This document shows, one piece after another, positions 31,202 through 39,288 of a DNA stretch of 41,662 nt (the first letter of the stretch is position 1; each line of letters opens with the position of its first letter). The notes below the pieces were generated by a model. That model did no database searches. It saw nothing but the letters and a program-made list of their open reading frames with translations, and was not told the origin of the DNA. The DNA comes from an uncultured Bacteroidota bacterium. GTDB lineage: Bacteria; Bacteroidota; Bacteroidia; Flavobacteriales; Flavobacteriaceae. The stretch covers positions 1 to 41,662 of the forward strand of contig CAKZOC010000134.1 of NCBI GenBank assembly GCA_937136025.1, given 5' to 3'. A program made the position numbers and the translations under genes.

Positions 31202-32874
31202 GCCCCGCCTGCTTTAACGGAACCTGCAGCTTTCGCGCTTTTCGCCTTCATGGAGGAAGGATCTTGCTGCAAATCCTCTTCCCCGGGGTCCTCCCGGTCC
31301 ATAGGCTCCGTAATTCCCCGGATTACCGGTAATACCAAATTATTATCGTCGGCATCAAAAATATCCTCAGGACTTCGAATACGTTCATCGCCTCTCCATA
31401 TGAATCCTTCGAGTTTACGACTGTCCGGAGGAAAATCTTTTTCAGGCGTAATATTTCCATCCGGATCCGTAATAAAGGTAATGTCTTCAATATCGCTTTT
31501 TTCGAGTTTCAGCCGAATTTTACTGCACTTCGTTTTATTGATTCCTATGAGGTTTCCGTCATCGTCGTACATATAGTACACGACCTCCGTGTTTCTGACC
31601 AAATCCACTATTTTCAGCTCGTTTTCAATAAACTTACCAAAGAGGTCTTTGCCCTTAGCCTGATTAAATCCGCGCCGTCCCACGGTGTCTTCAGAAATGA
31701 TAAAGGCATTTTCGAGCACTTTCAGCGAGTCGAGTTTATCGGTCTCCATATCGCTGATCAGATGAATACTGTCCCCGGTCATCTGGTTTTCAAGGTTCCA
31801 GAGTACAGGCCTGTGGATCAATTGGGTAAGTCCGGTACGCTCATCGAAATGGATGCTGTCGCACTTCCCGCTCATATCGGTTTTATAAAATTTGGCGTTG
31901 CGGAACGCCCGGAGTATTCTGGCTTCGGGACCTCCCGTAACCATAAGGGTGTCGCCGTGCATATAGAGTGAATCCTGTTCCATCATACTCACCGAAACGG
32001 CACGCCGGGTTGCAAAAAGGGAATCTTTGGCCCGGTGAACCTCTGCATAATGTGCGCGTATTATGCCCTTATTTATGGTATCTGTAACTTTTATATTGTT
32101 CGTAGCGGAGGCAAATTCCCGGACCTTGTCAAAGTAGACGCTGTCTCCTTCTATGATGCGATTGCTGTACTGAATTTCTGTATTCTTTATGCCATAGCCC
32201 TGCTCTGCGGTGGTATCGTAGAATCCGCGTTCACAATACAGCTGATACGTCTCCCCTGTAATCGTTGAAGGCCCATACATATAGGCATTTTTGGAAGTGG
32301 TGTAGTAATCCAGCCGGCTCGATTCCATGACGTACTCCGGATTTTCGATCAGCACGCTGTCCTGGAACTGATATTTTTTTGATTCCATATAGTACCTCCC
32401 GACCCGGCTGGTCAACACATTCGCAGAATCTACAATTTTCCCGTAATCCCTGTAGTAGGATTCCTGACGCTCTCTGTCAAAATAAAGGGTATCCGTGGTC
32501 AGGGTCATACTGCTATTGGTCAGGCGCACACCCTCATACGCCTTGGCGAGTTTGGCGTTTCCGTCATACTCTATATACCCGCCGGTCATCAGTACGGAAT
32601 CCCCTTGTTTCAGGCGGACGTTTCCGATAGCTTCCAGGCGGTTTTCTTTTTGGTAAAGCAAGGCGTAATCGCACCAGAGATCTGCCCCCTGATGTTCGAA
32701 TTGAACCTGTCGCCTGTCTTTTGAAAAAATAGAAGCCCCGGGCTTTAAAGCCTCATCTTTTGTAAAACTCCCTCCGTAGACAATGGTGATTTTCGTACCG
32801 GGCTCTTTGTCCTGTTGACCCCAAAGTCCCGAAGTCAGGATACAGATTCCGAGAAAAAGGATGAAGGTTTTCAC
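31198..32874 (-). CDS. OstA-like protein (LptA/LptD-type beta-jellyroll)
   Basis: This 558-residue exported protein has a signal peptide (about 1-19, ending LWGQ). It continues with repeated short beta-strand units typical of the OstA/LptA fold: DLWCDYALLYQKENRLEAIG, QGDSVLMTGGYIEYDGNAKL, SMTLTTDTLYFDRERQESYY, and so on. The fold carries lipopolysaccharide between membranes in the Lpt system. At 558 residues it is longer than E. coli LptA and lacks the LptD barrel, as in other Bacteroidota OstA-like proteins. The C-terminal tail is Lys/Ala/Gly-rich. The gene lies 27 bases after purA and is coupled to the aminotransferase. Confidence 0.88.
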   Translation of the reverse strand: MKTFILFLGICILTSGLWGQQDKEPGTKITIVYGGSFTKDEALKPGASIFSKDRRQVQFEHQGADLWCDYALLYQKENRLEAIGNVRLKQGDSVLMTGGYIEYDGNAKLAKAYEGVRLTNSSMTLTTDTLYFDRERQESYYRDYGKIVDSANVLTSRVGRYYMESKKYQFQDSVLIENPEYVMESSRLDYYTTSKNAYMYGPSTITGETYQLYCERGFYDTTAEQGYGIKNTEIQYSNRIIEGDSVYFDKVREFASATNNIKVTDTINKGIIRAHYAEVHRAKDSLFATRRAVSVSMMEQDSLYMHGDTLMVTGGPEARILRAFRNAKFYKTDMSGKCDSIHFDERTGLTQLIHRPVLWNLENQMTGDSIHLISDMETDKLDSLKVLENAFIISEDTVGRRGFNQAKGKDLFGKFIENELKIVDLVRNTEVVYYMYDDDGNLIGINKTKCSKIRLKLEKSDIEDITFITDPDGNITPEKDFPPDSRKLEGFIWRGDERIRSPEDIFDADDNNLVLPVIRGITEPMDREDPGEEDLQQDPSSMKAKSAKAAGSVKAGGA

Positions 32875-32901
32875 CTGTGCGGTTTCTACAAAAATAACAT
32901 T

Positions 32902-34173
32902 TTAACGCAGTATGGTCTGTTTCCTGTCGGGGCCCACAGAAACAATGCGTATGGGGACCTCGAGTTCCTCTTCCAGAAAATGGATATACGACATGAGTGC
33001 TTCAGGGAGTTCAGAAGCCTCAGTCATTCCGGTCAGGTCTTCCTTCCAACCCGGCATTTCTTTGTAAACCGGCGTCAAAAGAGGGGCTTCAATAGAATAC
33101 GGAAGGTGTTCGATGGGTTTCCCCTGATAGTGATAGGCGGTACAGACTTTAAGGGTCTTAAACCCACTCAGTACATCTGCTTTCATCATCATCAGCTGTG
33201 TCACCCCATTGATCCGCACGGCGTATTTAAGGGCCACTAAATCGAGCCACCCACAGCGTCGGGGCCTTCCTGTGGTCGCCCCGAATTCATTCCCGACCCT
33301 GCCGAGGGTTTCTCCGTCGGCGTCAAAGAGTTCTGTAGGGAAGGGGCCACTACCCACTCGGGTGGTATAGGCTTTGAATATACCGTACACTTCCTGAATA
33401 CTTCCCGGTGCGATACCGAGACCCGTACAGGCTCCGGCAGCGGTTGTGTTCGAGGAAGTCACAAAGGGATAGGTGCCAAAATCAATATCCAGCAGGGAGC
33501 CCTGTGCTCCTTCGGCCAGCACTTTTTTCCCTGACTTCAGGGCCTGATACAAGTATTCTTCACTGTCGATAAATTGAAGGGACTTCAGGCGCTCCACGGC
33601 CGTAAAAAATTCCGCCTCCAGTTCCTGCAGGTCGTACTGAATATCCACATCGTAGAAATGGATCATGGCCTGATGTTTTTCAGCCAGGGTATTGTATTTG
33701 TCTTTCCAGTCCGGCAATTCCAGATCGCCCAGTCGAAGTCCATTCCGGCCGGTTTTATCCATATATGCCGGACCGATGCCCTTGAGGGTACTTCCGATCT
33801 TTGCCTTGCCTTTAGCCGCCTCTGAGGCCGCATCCAGCAATCGGTGCGTAGGCAGAATAATATGTGCTTTTCTCGAGAGGAGGAGCTTTTTTTGAATGTC
33901 GATGTCAAAGCTTTCCAGCTTTTCCAATTCCTTGTCGAAGATTACAGGATCAATAACGACGCCATTCCCTACAATATTAATGGCATTCTTGTGAAAGATG
34001 CCTGAGGGGATCGTATGGAGTACGTGTTTAATTCCATCGAACTCCAGGGTATGCCCTGCATTCGGTCCTCCCTGAAAACGCGCAATTATGTCGTAATCCC
34101 GGGTTAAAACATCAACAATCTTTCCTTTTCCCTCGTCTCCCCATTGGAGCCCGAGCAGCAAATCTACGTGCAT
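32902..34173 (-). CDS. purA: Adenylosuccinate synthase PurA
   Basis: This 423-residue enzyme joins IMP and aspartate with GTP to form adenylosuccinate, the first step from IMP to AMP. Signatures are QWGDEGKGKIVD at the N-terminus, NAGHTLEF, PSGIFHKNAINIVGNGVVIDP, GPAYMDKTGRNGLR, and the C-terminal SVGPDRKQTI. The length is standard. It lies 12 bases after the fur-like gene, so both are probably on one transcript. Confidence 0.97.
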   Translation of the reverse strand: MHVDLLLGLQWGDEGKGKIVDVLTRDYDIIARFQGGPNAGHTLEFDGIKHVLHTIPSGIFHKNAINIVGNGVVIDPVIFDKELEKLESFDIDIQKKLLLSRKAHIILPTHRLLDAASEAAKGKAKIGSTLKGIGPAYMDKTGRNGLRLGDLELPDWKDKYNTLAEKHQAMIHFYDVDIQYDLQELEAEFFTAVERLKSLQFIDSEEYLYQALKSGKKVLAEGAQGSLLDIDFGTYPFVTSSNTTAAGACTGLGIAPGSIQEVYGIFKAYTTRVGSGPFPTELFDADGETLGRVGNEFGATTGRPRRCGWLDLVALKYAVRINGVTQLMMMKADVLSGFKTLKVCTAYHYQGKPIEHLPYSIEAPLLTPVYKEMPGWKEDLTGMTEASELPEALMSYIHFLEEELEVPIRIVSVGPDRKQTILR

Positions 34174-34185
34174 GATATGGTGGGG

Positions 34186-34638
34186 TTATTCTGTGACTTC
34201 TTCCTTCTTTTTACGTGTTCCGTAAAAGTAAAGGGAGTGGTTGTTAATTTCAATATCAAAAACCTCTTCGATGGTCTTCTTGATCGATTCGATTCTGGGA
34301 TCGCAAAACTCTACTACTTCCCCGGTATCCGTCAGGATGACATGATCGTGTTGACGGTCAAAATAGGACTTTTCGTATTGGGCCTGATTCTTCCCAAACT
34401 GGTGTTTTCGTACCAGCTTGCAATCCAGGAGCAATTCAATGGTATTATACAGGGTAGCCCTGCTGACCCTGTAGTTCTTATTTTTCATCTTGATATACAG
34501 GGATTCGATATCAAAATGGTCGTCGTTGTTGTAAATTTCCTGTAAGATCGCATAGCGCTCGGGAGTCTTTCGATGCCCGTTTTCCTCCAGGAAGGAGGTG
34601 AACACATTTTTTACGATTTCCTGATCTTTCCGATTCAT
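34186..34638 (-). CDS. Fur-family transcriptional regulator
   Basis: This 150-residue protein has the Fur winged-helix N-terminal domain (about 10-85, [20 protein letters not shown] and [18 protein letters not shown]). The C-terminal dimerisation domain has HDH for metal binding ([18 protein letters not shown]). The two CxxC pairs of the structural zinc site are absent, with a lone Cys before DPRIES. The family controls iron, zinc, manganese or peroxide genes; which metal is not resolved. A -7 box TACTTTTG lies at 34663-34670. purA follows after 12 bases. Confidence 0.9.
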   Translation of the reverse strand: MNRKDQEIVKNVFTSFLEENGHRKTPERYAILQEIYNNDDHFDIESLYIKMKNKNYRVSRATLYNTIELLLDCKLVRKHQFGKNQAQYEKSYFDRQHDHVILTDTGEVVEFCDPRIESIKKTIEEVFDIEINNHSLYFYGTRKKKEEVTE

Positions 34639-34662
34639 GAAGAATTGCTTGCCATCTGGTTA

Positions 34663-34670
34663 CAAAAGTA
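34663..34670 (-). promoter_or_regulatory. -7 promoter box of the fur-like gene
   Basis: The complement of CAAAAGTA reads TACTTTTG, an exact TAnnTTTG match, 24 bases before the start codon. A -33 element was not seen. It would also drive purA. Confidence 0.55.
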
Positions 34671-34728
34671 CATTTAAAAAAGGGAAAAGGAGCGGATTAT
34701 GCCCTGGAATTTAACTGCGGAAATTGGA

Positions 34729-36936
34729 CTAAACTCGAGCTACCTTATCGATTCCGCTGATTTGTTTCAAATTGTCCAACACCTTTTTAAGGATGCCTTT
34801 GTTCTTGACAACCAGTTTGATACGGCCTGTAAAAGTACCTCCGTCCGTACTGAAGTTGATGTTGCGCATATTCACATGCATCTCATCGGAAATGATATCG
34901 GTAATGGAATTAATCAGCCCCAGATTGTCTATCCCACTCATCTGGATTTCTGCGATGAATTCTTCCTGGGTAGAGTCGATCCATTTGGCCGATATAATGC
35001 GATAGGCGTATTTGGACTGCATGGAGATTGCATTCGGACAGTCTTTTTTATGCACCTTAATGCCTTCATTGACCGTGACGAATCCAAAAACAGGATCCCC
35101 GGGGATGGGATTGCAGCAGTTGGCCAGGGTATAGCTGAGTTTCTCCTCCTCTTTTCCAAAGACCAGCATGTCATAATTCTCTGTAATCTCGTCCCGGTCT
35201 ATGCCTTCCGGAGTACCCTTCCGTCGGATGCGGTTTTTGAAAAAGTTTAAAAACGCGTTGTTATATGAGGAGGCAAAATCCCGGATCTGCTGATTGTCGA
35301 TAACGCCGTTACCTACTCTGTAGAAGAGATCCAGACTGGTCTTGAGCTTAAAATAGATGACCATTTTATTGATTACATCTTCATTCAGGCTGATCTTTAA
35401 GGATTTGAGTTTTCGTCTGAGGGTTTCCTTGCCATCCATGGCCACTTCCTTCTTCTCTTCCCGCAGGGAAGAACGTATTTTGGAGCGGGCCCGCGCGGTA
35501 GTGGCATAATCCAACCAGTTTTGGTTCGGTTTTGCATTGTCGGAGGTGATTATTTCCACCTGATCTCCGCTTCGCAGTGTTGTATTTAAAGGTACCAGTT
35601 TGCCATTTACTTTGGCCCCACGGGTATGCATACCCACTTCGGTGTGTATATTGAAGGCGAAATCGAGAGGCGTTGCCCCTTTAGGTAGTGGTTTTAGTTC
35701 TCCGTTCGGGGTAAATACAAAAATTTCCTTGGAATACAGATTGAGTTTAAACTCCTCCACAAAATCCACAGCACTGCCGTTTGAGGTCTCCAGGGCTTCC
35801 TGCAGGCGGTTAAGCCATATCTCAATCCCCTGTTCTTTTTGATCCCCGTGCTTGTATTTGAAATGGGCGGCATAACCCTTTTCAGCGATCTCGTGCATGC
35901 GCTCACTGCGGATCTGTACTTCAACCCAGCGTCCCTTAGGGCCCATAACGGTAATATGGAGGGCTTCATATCCCGTGGATTTCGGGCTGGAAATCCAGTC
36001 GCGCAAGCGAACCGGGTTGGGGGTAAAGTTATCCGTAACAATAGAGTAAATTTTCCAGGCGAGGAATTTCTCGTTTTTCCGATCCGACTTATAGATGATG
36101 CGAATGGCAAATTTGTCGTAAATCTCGTCAAAAGCCACATTCTGGGATTGCATTTTACGGCGAATGGAAAAGATCGATTTCATCCTCCCTTTGATGTCGT
36201 AATTCAGTCCTTCTTTATCCAGGGAGTCCCGGATGACTTTTGAAAAATCCTCAATGTATTGTTGCTGGGCTTCTTTACTCCCCTCTATTTTGCCCTGAAT
36301 ATCCTGGTATACTTCGGGCTCGGTGTATTTCAGACTTAAGTCTTCCAGTTCCGTTTTGATATTATACAATCCGATGCGGTGCGCCAGGGGTGCATAGATA
36401 TACAAGGTCTCAGAAGCTATCTTCACCTGTTTGTGTTCCGGCATGGAATCCATGGTGAGCAGGTTGTGGTACCGGTCTGCAATTTTGATGATAATGACCC
36501 GGATGTCGTCGTGAAGTGTCAGCAGCATTTTACGGAAGTTCTCCGCCTGCTGAGAAATATTCATTTCTTTTTTGAGGTGTCCAATCTTTGTGAGGCCGTC
36601 TACAATACGGGCAATAGTCTCTCCAAAAATCTGCTCAATGTCATCCAGGGTGTAGGGTGTGTCCTCAACCACGTCATGAAGCAGGGCCGCTGCTATTGAT
36701 GTGGCGTCCAGCCCGATTTCTGATGCCACAATCTTGGCAACGGCAATCGGATGGAATATATAGGCTTCCCCGGATTTACGCCTTTGGTCTTTATGGGCAT
36801 CCACAGCCACATCAAAAGCCTGGCGAATCAGTTTTTTGTCCTCATCGGTCAGGGTCTGATAACTGATGCGCAAGAGTTCTTTGTACTCCCGGGCGATTGC
36901 CTTGTTTTCCTTTTCTATGACTGCCTGTGTGGCCAT
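34729..36936 (-). CDS. Bifunctional (p)ppGpp synthetase/hydrolase (RelA/SpoT family)
   Basis: This 735-residue RSH protein makes and breaks the stringent-response alarmone (p)ppGpp. The N-terminal HD hydrolase domain is intact: His48, His62 and HD at 87-88 (ALLHDVVEDT). The synthetase domain follows (KSIFSIRRKMQSQNVAFDEI, KSTGYEALHITV, WVEVQIRSERMHEIAEKGYA). Then come a TGS domain (IFVFTPNGELKPLPKGATPLDFAFNIHTEVG), a helical part, a CC motif (ANCCNPIPGD) and a C-terminal ACT domain. With both catalytic sites kept, it is the SpoT/Rel type. The gene is 90 bases upstream of the fur-like gene on the same strand. Confidence 0.95.
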   Translation of the reverse strand: MATQAVIEKENKAIAREYKELLRISYQTLTDEDKKLIRQAFDVAVDAHKDQRRKSGEAYIFHPIAVAKIVASEIGLDATSIAAALLHDVVEDTPYTLDDIEQIFGETIARIVDGLTKIGHLKKEMNISQQAENFRKMLLTLHDDIRVIIIKIADRYHNLLTMDSMPEHKQVKIASETLYIYAPLAHRIGLYNIKTELEDLSLKYTEPEVYQDIQGKIEGSKEAQQQYIEDFSKVIRDSLDKEGLNYDIKGRMKSIFSIRRKMQSQNVAFDEIYDKFAIRIIYKSDRKNEKFLAWKIYSIVTDNFTPNPVRLRDWISSPKSTGYEALHITVMGPKGRWVEVQIRSERMHEIAEKGYAAHFKYKHGDQKEQGIEIWLNRLQEALETSNGSAVDFVEEFKLNLYSKEIFVFTPNGELKPLPKGATPLDFAFNIHTEVGMHTRGAKVNGKLVPLNTTLRSGDQVEIITSDNAKPNQNWLDYATTARARSKIRSSLREEKKEVAMDGKETLRRKLKSLKISLNEDVINKMVIYFKLKTSLDLFYRVGNGVIDNQQIRDFASSYNNAFLNFFKNRIRRKGTPEGIDRDEITENYDMLVFGKEEEKLSYTLANCCNPIPGDPVFGFVTVNEGIKVHKKDCPNAISMQSKYAYRIISAKWIDSTQEEFIAEIQMSGIDNLGLINSITDIISDEMHVNMRNINFSTDGGTFTGRIKLVVKNKGILKKVLDNLKQISGIDKVARV

Positions 36937-37079
36937 ACCTTAAAAATAGGGTAAATCCTAATCAGAACCTACAAAAATCGTGCCCCGGCCAATATGTCAG
37001 CAGGTGCTCTCATGGATGAAAGACCGGGTTTCTGTAGTATTCCGTGAAACGGACCGCGGAGGGAATGTATCCACTAAAT

Positions 37080-37118
37080 AACCCTGCATCCCTCACTATT
37101 TTGGCGGGATGCAGGGTT
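37080..37118 (-). terminator. Hairpin terminator after the DUF6515-like gene
   Basis: AACCCTGCATCCC (37080-37092) pairs perfectly with GGGATGCAGGGTT (37106-37118) around a 13-base loop. It lies 36 bases after the stop of the minus-strand gene at 37154. The T-rich tail is short (TTATTTAG on the minus strand), so termination may be partial. Confidence 0.75.
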
Positions 37119-37153
37119 TAACAACCTATCCGTAGTCTGTTTGAAGTTTGGGT

Positions 37154-38287
37154 TTAGGACGTTTCTTCCTGTACTTCAGCAATTTCATACATATCCTTAC
37201 CATCCACCTGAACCGGCTGATAGTAGGTGTCGCCGAATTTTACATAAGTCCGATCGCCAATCTTGACTTCTTCACCGCCCTCAGGCAGGGCAGGGACTAT
37301 GGTTCCGGCTGTGGCGGGAACTACGGTATAACCCTCTTCGGATTTATCGTAATACGCCCCACCGTAGTAATAATTATACGTATCGCCGACCTGTACCTGT
37401 TCTGCCCCCTCCGGAATATTATTAACGGTTGCACCTACGGGAGCCTGAACCACTTCATAGCCCTTATCGGTTTTAACATAATAGTTACCGTCGTCGTAGT
37501 GATAGTCTTCTTGTTGTCCGCTGTCATTCACGATACTCACAACAATGGCGGTGGTTACCATGGTGGTTACAAAGTAACCCCAGGGATGCCAGACGGGCCC
37601 CCAGTAAAAGGGTCTGTAGGGGTGATAGTAATAGGGTCTGTGACAATAGAAGCCAAAACCTCCATAGCGGTACGGGGGCCGGCTGTAGCGGACCGGACTG
37701 CTTCGAACATAGGTGTTTCGCCTGTTTACGTTTGTGTTTCGTTTGTTGACATTTACATTCTTACTATTGTCAATATTGATGTTTGTATTCCCTTTTCGGT
37801 CACTGTCGATGTTCACCCTGTTGTTGTTGGAATTCCGATCCCCGCCACGGTCTATTGAAACATCTCCGCGGTCTCCCGGGCGCGTGACATTTGAGGTGCG
37901 ATCCCCTGAAGATCTGTCGACGGCCTTGCTTCTGTCCGCACTCGAAGCTTTGTCCCTGGCATTAGAGGTACTCCGGTCCGTGGTTGATGGACGGGACGTT
38001 GAGGTGCTCGGCCTGGAGACATCCCTGGAAGTCGATTTATTATATCCTCCGTTCACAGAAGGTTTCGTTGAAGGCCTCGTGGTGGTGGGTTTTGAGCTGG
38101 GCCGGCTCGCAGGTTTGGTCTGCCTGGTGGAAGGCCTGCTGCTCGGTGCCGGACGACTGGAAGGTCGTGACATCGTGCTTCTCGAGCTCTTGTGACCCAT
38201 GCGCTGCGCTTCCAGTTCCACGGGAGCCAACAGTAACAAAAGAGCGGGTAATATGATTTGTACAATAATTTTAAAAGGCGATTTCAT
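37154..38287 (-). CDS. Exported DUF6515-like protein with low-complexity Ser/Arg/Thr region
   Basis: This 377-residue protein has a signal peptide (about 1-27, ending LEAQ). Residues 28 to about 195 are a basic Ser/Thr/Arg/Pro/Asn-rich stretch with short repeats (RPSSRP, NVNKRNTNVNRRNT). An aromatic patch rich in Tyr/Pro/His follows (YYYHPYRPFYWGPVWHPWGY), then a hydrophobic stretch (FVTTMVTTAIVVSIV). The C-terminus has two units of the type YYVKTDKGYEVVQAPVGATV. This order fits DUF6515-like Bacteroidota proteins of unknown role; a wall or surface-associated function is a guess. A terminator follows; the DUF2092 gene lies 20 bases upstream. Confidence 0.75.
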   Translation of the reverse strand: MKSPFKIIVQIILPALLLLLAPVELEAQRMGHKSSRSTMSRPSSRPAPSSRPSTRQTKPASRPSSKPTTTRPSTKPSVNGGYNKSTSRDVSRPSTSTSRPSTTDRSTSNARDKASSADRSKAVDRSSGDRTSNVTRPGDRGDVSIDRGGDRNSNNNRVNIDSDRKGNTNINIDNSKNVNVNKRNTNVNRRNTYVRSSPVRYSRPPYRYGGFGFYCHRPYYYHPYRPFYWGPVWHPWGYFVTTMVTTAIVVSIVNDSGQQEDYHYDDGNYYVKTDKGYEVVQAPVGATVNNIPEGAEQVQVGDTYNYYYGGAYYDKSEEGYTVVPATAGTIVPALPEGGEEVKIGDRTYVKFGDTYYQPVQVDGKDMYEIAEVQEETS

Positions 38288-38307
38288 AGGTGCTAAGGTC
38301 TTATCGT

Positions 38308-39033
38308 TTAATTTTTGGGCATAATGCTGATCAGATCGGCATTGTCTGGAGGTGTAAACTCAAAAATCTCATCCGGGAGGGACAGATTGGTGTCCCAATT
38401 TTCAAACGTCCCCTCGGTGAGTTCATGATCGCCCCCCTTATTAATAATGACGAGCTTTTTAGGTAGGTAAAACATGCTGTTTTCGATCCACAGCTGAAAA
38501 TTCATAGTGTCATTCTCTGCAATTATGTGATAGCAATCCACACCTTCTAAAGATTTGATTCCCGCATAGTGAACGGTATCAAAGTTTTCCAGGATATCGT
38601 CCCCAAGGGATGGATAGAACAAATCTGCGGCCGGAAAGCGCATCCCGAAAACAGTGTTTACACTATCGATGGTCTTTATGATAGTTTCCGGGGCAGGAAC
38701 GGTTACGTAGTTGTTTTCGTCAAAGGAAAACCAGGTGATGCGTTCACCGTTGTACCAGTACCCCTGATTCCCGTTATTGCCGCGGGAGTGGATGGCCATC
38801 CGATCCGGACCCCTGAAAAATACTTCGTGAGAATCAAATTTACGTTCCAAAAGTCCATCGACGTTTGGGGAATCATCCACCGAATGGTACTCAAAGCTAC
38901 AGGCCTCCAGGCTTCCGATGACTGTCCCCATCTTGTCGATAAGACTCATGGCGACAGGATCTATATTTTTGTCCGTTTGGGCATACCCCGATAAGGTCAC
39001 TATAAATGCCAGACTTAGTAAAAATTGCTTCAT
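38308..39033 (-). CDS. Exported DUF2092 family protein
   Basis: This is a 241-residue protein from the ATG at 39033; the frame also has a TTG one codon earlier. It has a signal peptide (about 1-18, ending GYAQ). The body fits DUF2092, a fold related to the lipoprotein carriers LolA/LolB: FRGPDRMAIHSRGNNGNQGYWYNGERITWFS, then VDCYHIIAENDTMNFQLWIE. The role is unknown; the lipoprotein- or lipid-binding shape is inferred from the fold family. It is 20 bases upstream of the DUF6515-like gene and very likely in one operon with it, a pairing I believe is common but could not check. Confidence 0.8.
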   Translation of the reverse strand: MKQFLLSLAFIVTLSGYAQTDKNIDPVAMSLIDKMGTVIGSLEACSFEYHSVDDSPNVDGLLERKFDSHEVFFRGPDRMAIHSRGNNGNQGYWYNGERITWFSFDENNYVTVPAPETIIKTIDSVNTVFGMRFPAADLFYPSLGDDILENFDTVHYAGIKSLEGVDCYHIIAENDTMNFQLWIENSMFYLPKKLVIINKGGDHELTEGTFENWDTNLSLPDEIFEFTPPDNADLISIMPKN

Positions 39034-39227
39034 CAAAGTATTGGATTTTAAAATTCGATGGATGCCAAAATTAGCAAAGGGTAAGTTATCGGATTCTTCC
39101 CAATTCTACAAGTAAAAGGGATTCAATTTGAGAAGTTTGAAGGATTTCTTCTAAAATCCGCAGACTTCCCTGAGAACTTCTGCGGTGGTACGGTTCCCGT
39201 CTCAGGATAAAGTCAGTGGAAATCAAT

Positions 39228-39254
39228 AAAAGGCGGGAAAGTGACCCGCCTTTT
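39228..39254 (-). terminator. Bidirectional-looking terminator after the sulfatase gene
   Basis: AAAAGGCGGG (39228-39237) pairs with CCCGCCTTTT (39245-39254) around a 7-base loop. On the plus strand the T run extends to 39256, on the minus strand it is the TTTT of the stem plus ATTG. It lies 34 bases after the sulfatase stop. No plus-strand gene is close upstream, so it mainly serves the sulfatase. Confidence 0.8.
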
Positions 39255-39288
39255 TTGATTTAGAACAGGATAAAGGAACCCTAATCTA

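Noticed and set aside
37148..37858. Plus-strand frame (236 codons) rich in Val and Ile opposite the DUF6515-like gene
   Set aside because: It is a shadow of low-complexity and Tyr-rich coding sequence; the sense frame has a signal peptide and a terminator.
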